NCBI GenBank assembly: GCA_965369635.1
Contig: CBDURC010000226.1
Span: 1 to 5,071, forward strand
Direction: 5' to 3'
Origin: UBA3071 sp965369635
GTDB taxonomy: Bacteria > Chloroflexota > Anaerolineae > UBA3071
Length of the DNA stretch: 5,071 bases
Shown here: positions 1 through 5,071 of the stretch, one piece after another
Numbering within the stretch: position 1 is the stretch's first letter
Layout: each line of letters begins with the position of its first letter
Made by a program: the position numbers and the translations under genes
The notes under the pieces: model-generated
The model's input: the letters and a program-made list of their open reading frames with translations, nothing else
What the model was told of the DNA's origin: nothing
Database searches by the model: none

Positions 1-6
1 CCGGAA

Positions 7-1113
7 CTACTCCAGGTCGTACTCCACCTCCGTCTCCTCAGCGATCTTCCGCAACTCGGCAACGACCTTCAGATGCAGCGGGATGCCCCGAGCCCGCCGC
101 TCGTCAGCCATCTCGAATTCCTTCTCACCGTGAACGTAGATGCGCTCCTGCCCCTCTGCCTTGGCTGAATTCGTCAGACGCCGGATGATGTCATCCATGG
201 TGGCCTCGAACCCCTCGATCGGACGGAAACCGTCCACCCGCAGCGCGCCGAAGAAGTGCCCCACGTTCGCCGGCAGCGGCTTGCCATCCGGCGTCTTAGG
301 ATAGATGCTGGTGGCGTACCCCGCGCCAGGCAGCACGCCGCAGAGCACATCCACTAACAGCGCCAGGCCGTACCCCTTGTGGCCTCCCAGTTCCTGGTCC
401 GCTCCGCCCAGAGGCAGGAGACCGCCGCCCGCCCGCGCCAGCAGGTTGCGCAGCACTCGCCCAGAGTCGGCGGTGGGCACGCCCTGCTCATCCGTGGCCC
501 AGCCTATCGGCAGCGGCTTCTCCTGGCGATCATACACCTCCAGCTTGCCCCGCGGTACGGTAGAGGTGGCCATGTCCAGCACAAAGGCCCGCTCCTCGTT
601 CGCCGGAGCGGCCACGCTGATGGGATTGGTGCCCAGCACAGCATCGCGGCCGAAAGTCGGCACCACCAGCACGGCAGCGTTGCTCATAGAGAAACCGATG
701 CAATCGTGCTCCAGGGCCATCATCGAGTAATAGCCAGCGATGCCGTAGTGGTTGGAATTGCGCACGGTGACGAAGCCCGCGCCCACCTGCCGTGCCTTCT
801 CGATGGCCAGGCGCATGGCACGCACCGACACCGGCTGGCCGAGCCCTGCACCACCATCAATCAGCGCCGTGGCTGGTGTCTCGTGCACCACCTTGATCTG
901 GGGACGGGCCACCATCACGCCGTCCCGCAGACCGTTGACATAGCGCCTGAGCCGCGCCACACCGTGAGAATCGATCCCCCGCAGATTGGCGGTTACCAAG
1001 CTGTCAGCCGTCACTGCCGCGTCTTCTGGCAGCACATCCAACTTGATGAACACCCGCGTGCAGAAATCCTTGAGCGGCTCTGCCCAAACGACGACTCCGG
1101 CGTTTTCAGACAT
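7..1113 (-). CDS. Ldh family (malate/L-lactate/ureidoglycolate-type) NAD(P)-dependent oxidoreductase
   Basis: This 368-residue protein belongs to the Ldh_2 family of NAD(P)-dependent 2-hydroxyacid dehydrogenases (malate, L-lactate, sulfolactate and ureidoglycolate dehydrogenases), soluble enzymes unrelated to classical Rossmann-fold LDH/MDH. Family signatures run in order: LRGIDSHG with the conserved His50; NSNHYG at 119-124; GTNP at 161-164 followed by a PA-rich strand; DMATS at 180-184 followed by PRGK; LLPLGG at 232-237; and GGHKGYGLALLVD at 243-255. The length is close to the usual 340-360 residues and nothing is truncated. The ATG start is set by an AAGGAG site 6 bases upstream. The stop lies 7 bases from the window edge, so downstream partners are unseen. 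The gene lies 70 bases after the DUF1385 gene, across a repeat/hairpin block. The family is certain, but the substrate cannot be told: malate, lactate or another 2-hydroxyacid all remain possible. Confidence 0.93.
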   Translation of the reverse strand: MSENAGVVVWAEPLKDFCTRVFIKLDVLPEDAAVTADSLVTANLRGIDSHGVARLRRYVNGLRDGVMVARPQIKVVHETPATALIDGGAGLGQPVSVRAMRLAIEKARQVGAGFVTVRNSNHYGIAGYYSMMALEHDCIGFSMSNAAVLVVPTFGRDAVLGTNPISVAAPANEERAFVLDMATSTVPRGKLEVYDRQEKPLPIGWATDEQGVPTADSGRVLRNLLARAGGGLLPLGGADQELGGHKGYGLALLVDVLCGVLPGAGYATSIYPKTPDGKPLPANVGHFFGALRVDGFRPIEGFEATMDDIIRRLTNSAKAEGQERIYVHGEKEFEMADERRARGIPLHLKVVAELRKIAEETEVEYDLE

Positions 1114-1119
1114 CTTTGT

Positions 1120-1125
1120 CTCCTT
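1120..1125 (-). promoter_or_regulatory. Ribosome binding site of the Ldh-family gene
   Basis: AAGGAG on the minus strand, 6 bases before the ATG at 1113. It is a strong Shine-Dalgarno site. It gives the gene its own efficient start although it lies downstream of a long potential hairpin. Confidence 0.8.
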
Positions 1126-1139
1126 GTGTTTATGTGTAG

Positions 1140-1152
1140 GGGCTAGCAGCCC
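1140..1152 (-). repeat. Small perfect hairpin in the DUF1385-Ldh gap
   Basis: The minus strand reads GGGCT-GCT-AGCCC, a 5-bp stem with a 3-base loop. It directly abuts the larger 9-bp-repeat hairpin. No run of T follows, so it does not look like a classical Rho-independent terminator. It may be chance or part of the same folded 3' region. Confidence 0.4.
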
Positions 1153-1238
1153 TGAAGGGTCTGACAGGTCTGAGGGGATCTGATCAAGCTTCCTCAGACC
1201 CTTCAGACCCCTTGGACCCCTCAGTTCGCTCAGTTCCC
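1152..1238. repeat. Head-to-head degenerate 9-bp tandem repeats forming a long inverted repeat
   Basis: On the + strand, 1152-1178 holds three 9-base units (ctgaagggt, ctgacaggt, ctgagggga). 1194-1238 holds five units in the opposite sense (tcagaccct, tcagacccc, ttggacccc, tcagttcgc, tcagttccc). The arms pair in two registers. One is a perfect 13-bp inverted repeat (1152-1164 with 1194-1206). The other is an 18-bp stem with 16 matches (1158-1175 with 1192-1209) and a 16-base loop. The right arm codes for the C-terminal tripeptide repeats of DUF1385, and the DUF1385 stop codon lies in the loop. No T-run follows on the minus strand, so termination is not assured. An mRNA-stabilising or attenuating hairpin, or a small palindromic repeat element, is equally possible. 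Confidence 0.75.
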
Positions 1239-2143
1239 TTCTTCACTCCATCCACCACCAGCACCTTCTTCAAAGCCGTGATCGCACATTCTATCATGCC
1301 TTCGTCCGGCTCTCGCGTCGTCAGCCGCTGCAGCGCCAGACCGGGCGCGATCATCCAGCGCACCAGGGGGTTGTCCTGGTGGTTGGTGCTCAAGCGCACC
1401 AGTTCATAGGCGATGCCGGTGACCACGGGGATAAGCAACAGGCGTGCCACCAGGCGGTGCAGCCAGTGGTTGAAGTGGAAGGGAGCGAAGAGAAGGATGG
1501 ACACCATAGCCACCAACAGTGTAAAACTGGTGCCACAGCGAGTGTGCGCTGTGGGGAGCGGGCCAATCTCCTGCAGTGTCAGCGGGTGACCTGCCTCGTA
1601 GGCGTTGATCGTCTTGTGCTCCGCGCCGTGGTAGGCGAAGACGCGGCGAACGTCGGGCATGAAGCCGATGACCCAGACATAGCCAACGAACAGCACCAGC
1701 CGAAACGCTCCCTCCAACAGGCTGCTCAACAGGTGCGAGGCAATGAAACGCTCTAGCCACTGCGCCACCAGGCTGGGAATGAAGAAAAAGACGCCGACGC
1801 TGATCGCCAGCGCCAGGGCCATCGTCGTCCAGGCCATCGGACCGCTGAATTCGACGTCCTCTTCCTCGCTCAGAGCCACATCGGCCGAGAAGGTCAGCGT
1901 GCGCATGCCCAGCACCAGCGCGTCCCAGAGGACGGCCAACCCCCGCACGAAAGGCAGCTTAGCCCAGCGGCTGGTGTAGATGAAGGCCTTCAGCGGCTCA
2001 TCATGCAGCACGATGTTGCCGTTGGGATGGCGCACGGCCACAGCCATGTGCGTGCGCCCGCGCATCATCACGCCTTCGATGACCGCCTGTCCGCCGTAGT
2101 GGAAGTTGCTGTCAGGTTTCTCTCGGTTGTTATCTTTCGACAT
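1184..2143 (-). CDS. DUF1385 (YqhQ-type) multi-pass membrane protein with a repeat tail
   Basis: The product has 319 residues and matches the DUF1385 family, usually annotated as YqhQ, a putative metal-dependent membrane enzyme of unproven activity. The signature N-terminus YGGQAVIEGVMMRG lies at 16-29. The conserved core YHGAEHKTINAYEAG lies at 171-185 and HTRCGTSF at 200-207; their His, Glu and Cys residues are the likely metal or catalytic ligands. Four hydrophobic segments are seen near 105-129, 143-163, 206-224 and 230-250. The family domain ends around residue 297. The remaining tail is a hydrophilic tripeptide repeat (GTE, RTE, GSK, GSE, GSE at 303-317) encoded by the 9-bp DNA repeats and probably not functional family sequence. 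The ATG at 2143 is chosen over an in-frame TTG at 2188, because the residues added by the TTG lack family similarity. The AAAGGA site is 12 bases upstream, a rather long spacing. The gene follows the hydrolase gene by 71 bases. Confidence 0.92.
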   Translation of the reverse strand: MSKDNNREKPDSNFHYGGQAVIEGVMMRGRTHMAVAVRHPNGNIVLHDEPLKAFIYTSRWAKLPFVRGLAVLWDALVLGMRTLTFSADVALSEEEDVEFSGPMAWTTMALALAISVGVFFFIPSLVAQWLERFIASHLLSSLLEGAFRLVLFVGYVWVIGFMPDVRRVFAYHGAEHKTINAYEAGHPLTLQEIGPLPTAHTRCGTSFTLLVAMVSILLFAPFHFNHWLHRLVARLLLIPVVTGIAYELVRLSTNHQDNPLVRWMIAPGLALQRLTTREPDEGMIECAITALKKVLVVDGVKKGTERTEGSKGSEGSEEA

Positions 2144-2155
2144 GCCGTTCTCTGT

Positions 2156-2161
2156 TCCTTT
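2156..2161 (-). promoter_or_regulatory. Probable ribosome binding site of the DUF1385 gene
   Basis: AAAGGA on the minus strand, 12 bases before the ATG at 2143. The spacing is longer than for the other genes here, so translation may be weaker or partly coupled. It supports the ATG rather than the upstream TTG, which lies before this site. Confidence 0.5.
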
Positions 2162-2214
2162 AGTAGCTGAAGTCAACGGGGGAAACAAGGCGACGAGTCA
2201 ATGGGGGATCACGA

Positions 2215-3066
2215 CTATGACATCTCGACGGGCTCCACGACGAACTGGCCCGGCTTTCCAACCACCGCACGCACCCGCCCAGCCACCATCGTTGGATCCT
2301 GCTGAAAGATGAGCAGCGCACCGGTGCGCTGCGCCCAATCGCGCAACCGACGCTTGCTCTCGATGCTCTCCATCGGTTCCGCATCGTAGGCGGGCACCCA
2401 GGCCAGCCGCTCCAGCGACACTGCCCAGCCGCAGGCATCGCTCAGAAAGATCGCTGCCTCTCCTTCGCTTTCGATGACCACCACCTGGTGGGCCCGCGTG
2501 TGACCCCGTGTCACCCAGCAGCGCACCTCGGGCGTGACCTGAATGTCCCCGCGGAGGATGCGCAACTGCCCTGTGACCTCCAAGGGCACGAAGTTCTCAG
2601 CAAAGTAGGTGCCCCGCGTGCGCTCGTTGGGGTAACGGGCATCGGCCAGCTCCCGCCGCTGTATCCAGTACTCTGCGTTGGGAAAGGTGGGCACGAGCTT
2701 TCCGTCCTGACAGATCGTGTTGCCGCCGCAGTGGTCGCTGTGCAGATGCGTGTTGACGACCGTGTCCACGTCCCCGGCCTGCACGCCCAGCCGCTCCAGT
2801 TCGCTGAGCAGCCGCCGCTCCCCGTGCAAGTTGAGCCGTTCCCGCGCCTTGGCCGTCAACTTGTCGCCGTATCCCGTGTCTACCAGGATGATCTTACCCG
2901 CTGAGCGGATGAGCAGACAGCGCACCACAAGAGGGATGCGATTGAGCTCATCGGGCTTGATGATCCGCTCCCAGAGCACACGGGGCACCAACCCAAACGC
3001 TCCACCCGCATCGTGCAGGGCAATGCCATCGCTCACCACCTCGATGTCCGCATTGCCGATCAGCAC
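2215..3066 (-). CDS. Metallo-beta-lactamase-fold hydrolase with an altered last metal ligand
   Basis: The 283-residue protein is an MBL-fold metallo-hydrolase of the lactonase/glyoxalase-II-like group. The first metal motif THLHSDH lies at 106-112 (His107, His109, Asp111, His112). His189 and His193 lie in GHTRAHQ, and Asp210 lies in FLSDACG, the bridging aspartate position. The C-terminal strand, which in relatives ends in a HDP-type motif giving the last metal histidine, reads IFQQDP at 253-258, with CAG (Gln) at 256. LVDTGYGDKL (61-70) is the usual first strand and loop. The start is the GTG at 3066: it has a GGGAG site 7 bases upstream, and the domain begins just after it. An in-frame extension to 3165 would lie wholly inside the acyltransferase gene and lacks family similarity. 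The gene overlaps the end of the acyltransferase gene by 7 bases, so coupled translation is likely. There is no signal peptide, so the protein is cytoplasmic. The substrate (lactone, thioester or other ester) cannot be told. Confidence 0.9.
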   Translation of the reverse strand: MLIGNADIEVVSDGIALHDAGGAFGLVPRVLWERIIKPDELNRIPLVVRCLLIRSAGKIILVDTGYGDKLTAKARERLNLHGERRLLSELERLGVQAGDVDTVVNTHLHSDHCGGNTICQDGKLVPTFPNAEYWIQRRELADARYPNERTRGTYFAENFVPLEVTGQLRILRGDIQVTPEVRCWVTRGHTRAHQVVVIESEGEAAIFLSDACGWAVSLERLAWVPAYDAEPMESIESKRRLRDWAQRTGALLIFQQDPTMVAGRVRAVVGKPGQFVVEPVEMS

Positions 3067-3959
3067 AGCAGCACTCCCAGGGCGATGCTGGTCAGCTTCG
3101 TCTCCGAAGGAGCAGAGCGCGAGGCCACCACCAATGGCGCGCTTGCCCCGATGACCACGCCGCACATCTTGCCCTTAGCGAAGTAGATCATCCCTTTGCC
3201 CAGCATGTTAGCCGCCTCCACGTCCGGGGCGATGAGGACATCGCCCCGTCCGGCGACAGGGCTGTTGATGTTCTTGGCAGCCGCCGTCTCGGGAGAGATG
3301 GCACTGTCTAGCGCCAGCGGCCCGTCTACGATGGCTCCCCGGATCTGATGGCGGTCGGCCATTTTGGCCAGGTTAGCTGCATCCAGAGTGGCCCGGATCT
3401 TAGGATTGACCATCTCCGTCGCCGCCAGGATGGCCACCCTGGGCAGTTCCACGCCCAGCGCCTTGGCCACAAAGATCGCATTGCGCACGATGTTCACCTT
3501 CTGCTCCAGACTGGGAGCCACGACCACGCCACCGTCGCTGACGAAGAGCAACCGGTTGTAGCCCGGCAGTTCGATAACGGCGACATGGGTCAGCAGGTTG
3601 CCAGTGCGCAGCCCTGTCTCCTTGTCCAGCGCCGCCTTGAGGAAGGCACTGGTTTCGATCCTGCCCTTCATGGCGACCTGCGCGTGGCCCAGGCGCACCA
3701 GTTCCATCGTCTTGCGGACACCAGCGCTAACGTTAGCCTCATCCACGATCATCATGCGGCTGACATCCAGACCCTCTTCCGCGGCGATGCGCCGAATTGT
3801 AGCCCGATCGCCCACCAAGATACAATCGGCGATGCCTGCCTGTTCAGCCGTCTGCGCCGCCTCGAGAATCTCTGGATCGTCGGCAGCAGCAATGGCCACG
3901 CTCTTGGGGCCCTTGTCCCGCGCTGCTGCCAGCAGTTGTTCGAAAGAGGTGATGGCCAC
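3060..3959 (-). CDS. Phosphate acetyl/butyryltransferase family protein (Ptb-like acyltransferase)
   Basis: The protein has 299 residues from the GTG start (301 from the ATG at 3965). It matches the PTA_PTB family, which interconverts acyl-CoA plus phosphate with acyl-phosphate plus CoA. In 301-residue numbering the signatures are MKGRIETSAFLKAAL (99-113), GLRTG (118-122), LTHVAVIE (125-132), APSLEQKVNIVRNAI (150-164), NPK (187-189), KMADRHQIRGAIVDGPLALD (201-220), SPVAG (235-239) and GASAPLVVASRS (273-284). The length fits butyryltransferases (about 300) and not long Pta enzymes, and no extra domain is present. The TDAA segment common in clostridial Ptb is SDGG (143-146) here, so the preferred acyl group is uncertain. 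GTG at 3959 has TAGGAG exactly 6 bases upstream, whereas the ATG at 3965 would touch the site with no spacing. No acetate or butyrate kinase gene is in the window. The gene is coupled to the HEAT gene before it and the hydrolase after it. Confidence 0.93.
   Translation of the reverse strand: MAITSFEQLLAAARDKGPKSVAIAAADDPEILEAAQTAEQAGIADCILVGDRATIRRIAAEEGLDVSRMMIVDEANVSAGVRKTMELVRLGHAQVAMKGRIETSAFLKAALDKETGLRTGNLLTHVAVIELPGYNRLLFVSDGGVVVAPSLEQKVNIVRNAIFVAKALGVELPRVAILAATEMVNPKIRATLDAANLAKMADRHQIRGAIVDGPLALDSAISPETAAAKNINSPVAGRGDVLIAPDVEAANMLGKGMIYFAKGKMCGVVIGASAPLVVASRSAPSETKLTSIALGVLLC
3074..3079 (-). promoter_or_regulatory. Ribosome binding site of the MBL hydrolase, inside the acyltransferase gene
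   Basis: TGGGAG on the minus strand, 7 bases before the GTG at 3066 and lying in the last codons of the acyltransferase gene. It decides the hydrolase start against longer in-frame readings. Confidence 0.65.
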
Positions 3960-3965
3960 GGTCAT

Positions 3966-3971
3966 CTCCTA
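3966..3971 (-). promoter_or_regulatory. Ribosome binding site of the acyltransferase gene, containing the HEAT stop codon
   Basis: TAGGAG on the minus strand; its first three bases are the TAG stop of the HEAT gene. It lies 6 bases before the GTG at 3959 and directly against the ATG at 3965, which favours the GTG. The same hexamer and spacing occur before the HEAT gene. Confidence 0.7.
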
Positions 3972-4868
3972 CCCAGTACCGCTCTTGCCTGCACTGCGAC
4001 GGCGTGTGAACCTGCACCACCAGCGCCGCCGGCGAAGCCGCCGCAACGTCTGTTGGGCCGCCTCGCTGACAGGCCCCTGCAGCGCCCGCTCGTCATCGTT
4101 CAAATGTGCCTGCAGGGCCGCTTCGACGGTCTCATCGAGCGCCGCCTCCCCGCCGCGGCCCAGCCCCTGCGCCGCATACCAGCGCACCTGTGGATCTGGG
4201 TCATCAAGAGCCTTGGTGAGCTCAGCTACGGCCATGGAGTTCAGCGCCATTCTCCCCAAGGCCCAGGCTGCGGCTGCACTCCGGCGCACAAGAACATGTT
4301 CCTGTGTGTCGCTCAGCCGCACCAGCAAAGCGTCCACCGCTGCGGGATCGCCCGAACGTCCCAGGGCCCAGGCTGCCGCTCGCCGCACCCCTGCCGCCTC
4401 GTCGCGCAGCATCTGCAGGAACAAAGGGATGCCATCTGCCGCTTCCATATACCCCAAGGCTTCAATGGCGCTGGTGCGCACGCCCACGTGATGGCTGCGG
4501 GCTGCCTCCAACAGTGCAGGCACAGCCCGTCTGTCTCTCAACGTGCCCAGCGCTTCAGCCGCTGCTGCCTGCCGAGCCACCGGTGGCGTGCGCAGCGCCT
4601 GTAGGAGCGATTCCAGGGAGGCACGGCTACCCAGGGCGGCCAGTGACCGCCCCGCTTGCCAGCGAACGAATGGCTCCTTGTCCGCCAGCGCGCCCACCAG
4701 CGTCATGATCTCATCCCGATCCACGGGACCCTGCGCCAGCGCAGCGGCCGTCTCCCAGCGCCGCCGGGGATTGGGGTCCGCCAGAATGGACACGGGATCA
4801 CCATCGAATTGGGGTCGCGAACGGCGTAGCCGTTTGGTCCAAGAGCAGAAACGCTGCCCTAACTTCAC
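3969..4868 (-). CDS. HEAT-repeat (PBS-lyase-like) domain protein with arginine-rich ends
   Basis: This 299-residue protein is built almost wholly of HEAT or PBS-lyase-type helical repeats of about 31 residues. About seven units start near residues 29, 61, 92, 123, 154, 185 and 221. Each has a pattern like D-x-VR-x-x-A-A-x-ALG followed by a second helix ending in LL-x-x-L (for example VRRAAAWALG at 161-170 and VRWYAAQGLG at 228-237). Such scaffolds bind proteins or nucleic acids, and some act with phycobilin lyases, but no phycobilisome context exists here. Both ends are basic: KRLRRSR at 12-18, and a tail at 275-291 with 10 arginines plus two tryptophans. There is no signal peptide or membrane segment. 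The GTG start has TAGGAG 6 bases upstream and about 92 bases of leader after a strong promoter, so it is the first gene of the operon. The stop is shared with the next gene's ribosome site. The function is unknown; a binding or scaffold role is inferred. Confidence 0.88.
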   Translation of the reverse strand: MKLGQRFCSWTKRLRRSRPQFDGDPVSILADPNPRRRWETAAALAQGPVDRDEIMTLVGALADKEPFVRWQAGRSLAALGSRASLESLLQALRTPPVARQAAAAEALGTLRDRRAVPALLEAARSHHVGVRTSAIEALGYMEAADGIPLFLQMLRDEAAGVRRAAAWALGRSGDPAAVDALLVRLSDTQEHVLVRRSAAAAWALGRMALNSMAVAELTKALDDPDPQVRWYAAQGLGRGGEAALDETVEAALQAHLNDDERALQGPVSEAAQQTLRRLRRRRWWCRFTRRRSAGKSGTG

Positions 4869-4874
4869 GAAAGA

Positions 4875-4880
4875 CTCCTA
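4875..4880 (-). promoter_or_regulatory. Ribosome binding site of the HEAT-repeat gene
   Basis: TAGGAG on the minus strand, 6 bases before the GTG at 4868. It is a strong site that supports the non-ATG start; no in-frame ATG with a comparable site is seen nearby. Confidence 0.75.
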
Positions 4881-4903
4881 GCATACACTGACCGAGCATC
4901 CAC

Positions 4904-4929
4904 GGACCGGCAAGCGGGCCGTTCGGTCC
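4904..4929 (-). promoter_or_regulatory. Hairpin in the operon leader
   Basis: In the leader RNA, GGACCG (4929-4924) can pair with CGGTCC (4909-4904). An inner GGC/GCC pair gives an alternative 8-bp stem with a 4-base bulge. It lies between the inferred transcription start (about 4960) and the ribosome site at 4875-4880. No T-run follows and no known riboswitch class was recognised, so a regulatory role is only possible. Confidence 0.35.
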
Positions 4930-4966
4930 ACCCCCTCGCCGCTCTCCTGGGCGATTTACTGGTGCA

Positions 4967-4994
4967 AGTATACCACGTTCGCGCCCACTGTCAA
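4967..4994 (-). promoter_or_regulatory. Sigma-70-type promoter of the operon
   Basis: The minus strand has TTGACA (4994-4989), a 16-base spacer and TATACT (4972-4967). This is a perfect -35 box and a -10 box matching the consensus at five of six positions. The start would fall near 4960-4963, giving a leader of about 92-95 bases to the HEAT start. It is the only strong promoter seen in the window and lies in the only sizeable gene-free stretch (4869-5071), fitting its role as the operon promoter. Confidence 0.8.
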
Positions 4995-5036
4995 CTGTGC
5001 CAGTCAGAAAGCGCAGGAGAAAGGTTACCATCCCTC

Positions 5037-5047
5037 CCTTGCCAAGG
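5037..5047. repeat. Short palindrome upstream of the promoter
   Basis: CCTTG-C-CAAGG is a perfect 5-bp inverted repeat around one base, about 43 bases upstream of the -35 box. It could be an activator or repressor site, or chance. The rest of 4995-5071 shows no gene that I can support. Confidence 0.2.
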
Positions 5048-5071
5048 CTCTTGCAGCATACGCTTGATACT

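Noticed and set aside
379..1146. A 255-codon open frame on the + strand
   Set aside because: It is antisense to the clearly recognised Ldh-family gene, and its translation shows no domain. It is a shadow frame.
1152..1209. Rho-independent terminator after DUF1385
   Set aside because: The stem is long, but no run of T follows on the minus strand, so I annotate a repeat/hairpin rather than a terminator.
1404..1760. A 118-codon minus-strand frame inside DUF1385
   Set aside because: It is an out-of-frame overlap with a conserved membrane protein gene and shows no domain of its own. The intact main frame excludes a frameshift explanation.
2144..2188. A TTG start for DUF1385 that adds 15 residues
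   Set aside because: The added residues have no family similarity, and the ribosome site at 2156-2161 lies within them, ahead of the ATG at 2143.
2144..2214. Possible internal promoter in the gap before DUF1385, with two TTGACT motifs
   Set aside because: Neither TTGACT has a reasonable -10 box 16-18 bases downstream, so this is only a short direct repeat.
3067..3165. A 33-codon N-terminal extension of the MBL hydrolase
   Set aside because: It lies inside the acyltransferase gene in another frame. The family domain begins at the GTG at 3066, which has its own ribosome site.
3348..4604. A 418-codon open frame on the + strand
   Set aside because: It runs antisense to two well-supported genes (acyltransferase and HEAT protein), spans their junction and has no recognisable family sequence. 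Long antisense frames are common in GC-rich coding DNA.
4798..5031. A 77-codon minus-strand frame starting upstream of the HEAT gene
   Set aside because: It crosses the inferred promoter and overlaps the HEAT start out of frame, and it has no well-spaced ribosome site. A shorter version from 4899 (34 codons) also lacks a ribosome site.

Overview
The window carries five complete genes, all on the minus strand and read from right to left. A near-consensus sigma-70-type promoter (4967-4994) drives a leader of about 90 bases. It is followed by a HEAT-repeat protein (3969-4868), a phosphate acetyl/butyryltransferase-family enzyme (3060-3959), a metallo-beta-lactamase-fold hydrolase (2215-3066), a DUF1385/YqhQ-type membrane protein (1184-2143) and an Ldh-family malate/lactate-type dehydrogenase (7-1113). 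No RNA gene, CRISPR array or insertion sequence is visible.

The base composition is GC-rich by eye. GTG starts are used beside ATG, and the Shine-Dalgarno sites are strong (TAGGAG, AAGGAG, GGGAG), mostly 6-7 bases from the start. DUF1385 proteins occur in Firmicutes, Chloroflexota, Thermotogae and some Actinobacteria. Together with the GC-rich coding style this makes a Chloroflexota (Anaerolineae-like) bacterium my best guess, but there is no marker gene here and the guess is weak.

Layout: the first three genes are tightly packed. The HEAT stop codon is part of the TAGGAG ribosome site of the acyltransferase gene, and the hydrolase GTG start lies inside the end of the acyltransferase gene, overlapping by 7 bases, so these three are very probably one translationally coupled unit. 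Gaps of 71 and 70 bases then precede the DUF1385 and dehydrogenase genes, which may belong to the same transcript. No convincing internal promoter was seen. The 70-base gap before the dehydrogenase, with the last codons of DUF1385, is filled by head-to-head 9-bp repeats that can fold into a long hairpin.

Two of the five products (acyltransferase and 2-hydroxyacid-type dehydrogenase) suggest organic-acid or acyl-CoA metabolism. The hydrolase substrate cannot be told, and the HEAT and DUF1385 proteins have no assigned function. The points most worth a second look are the hydrolase, in which the expected last metal-binding histidine reads as glutamine, the repeat/hairpin block at the end of DUF1385, the acyltransferase with no acid-kinase partner in view, and the arginine-rich ends of the HEAT protein. 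I found no clearly novel system; this looks like a metabolic operon with some unusual details.
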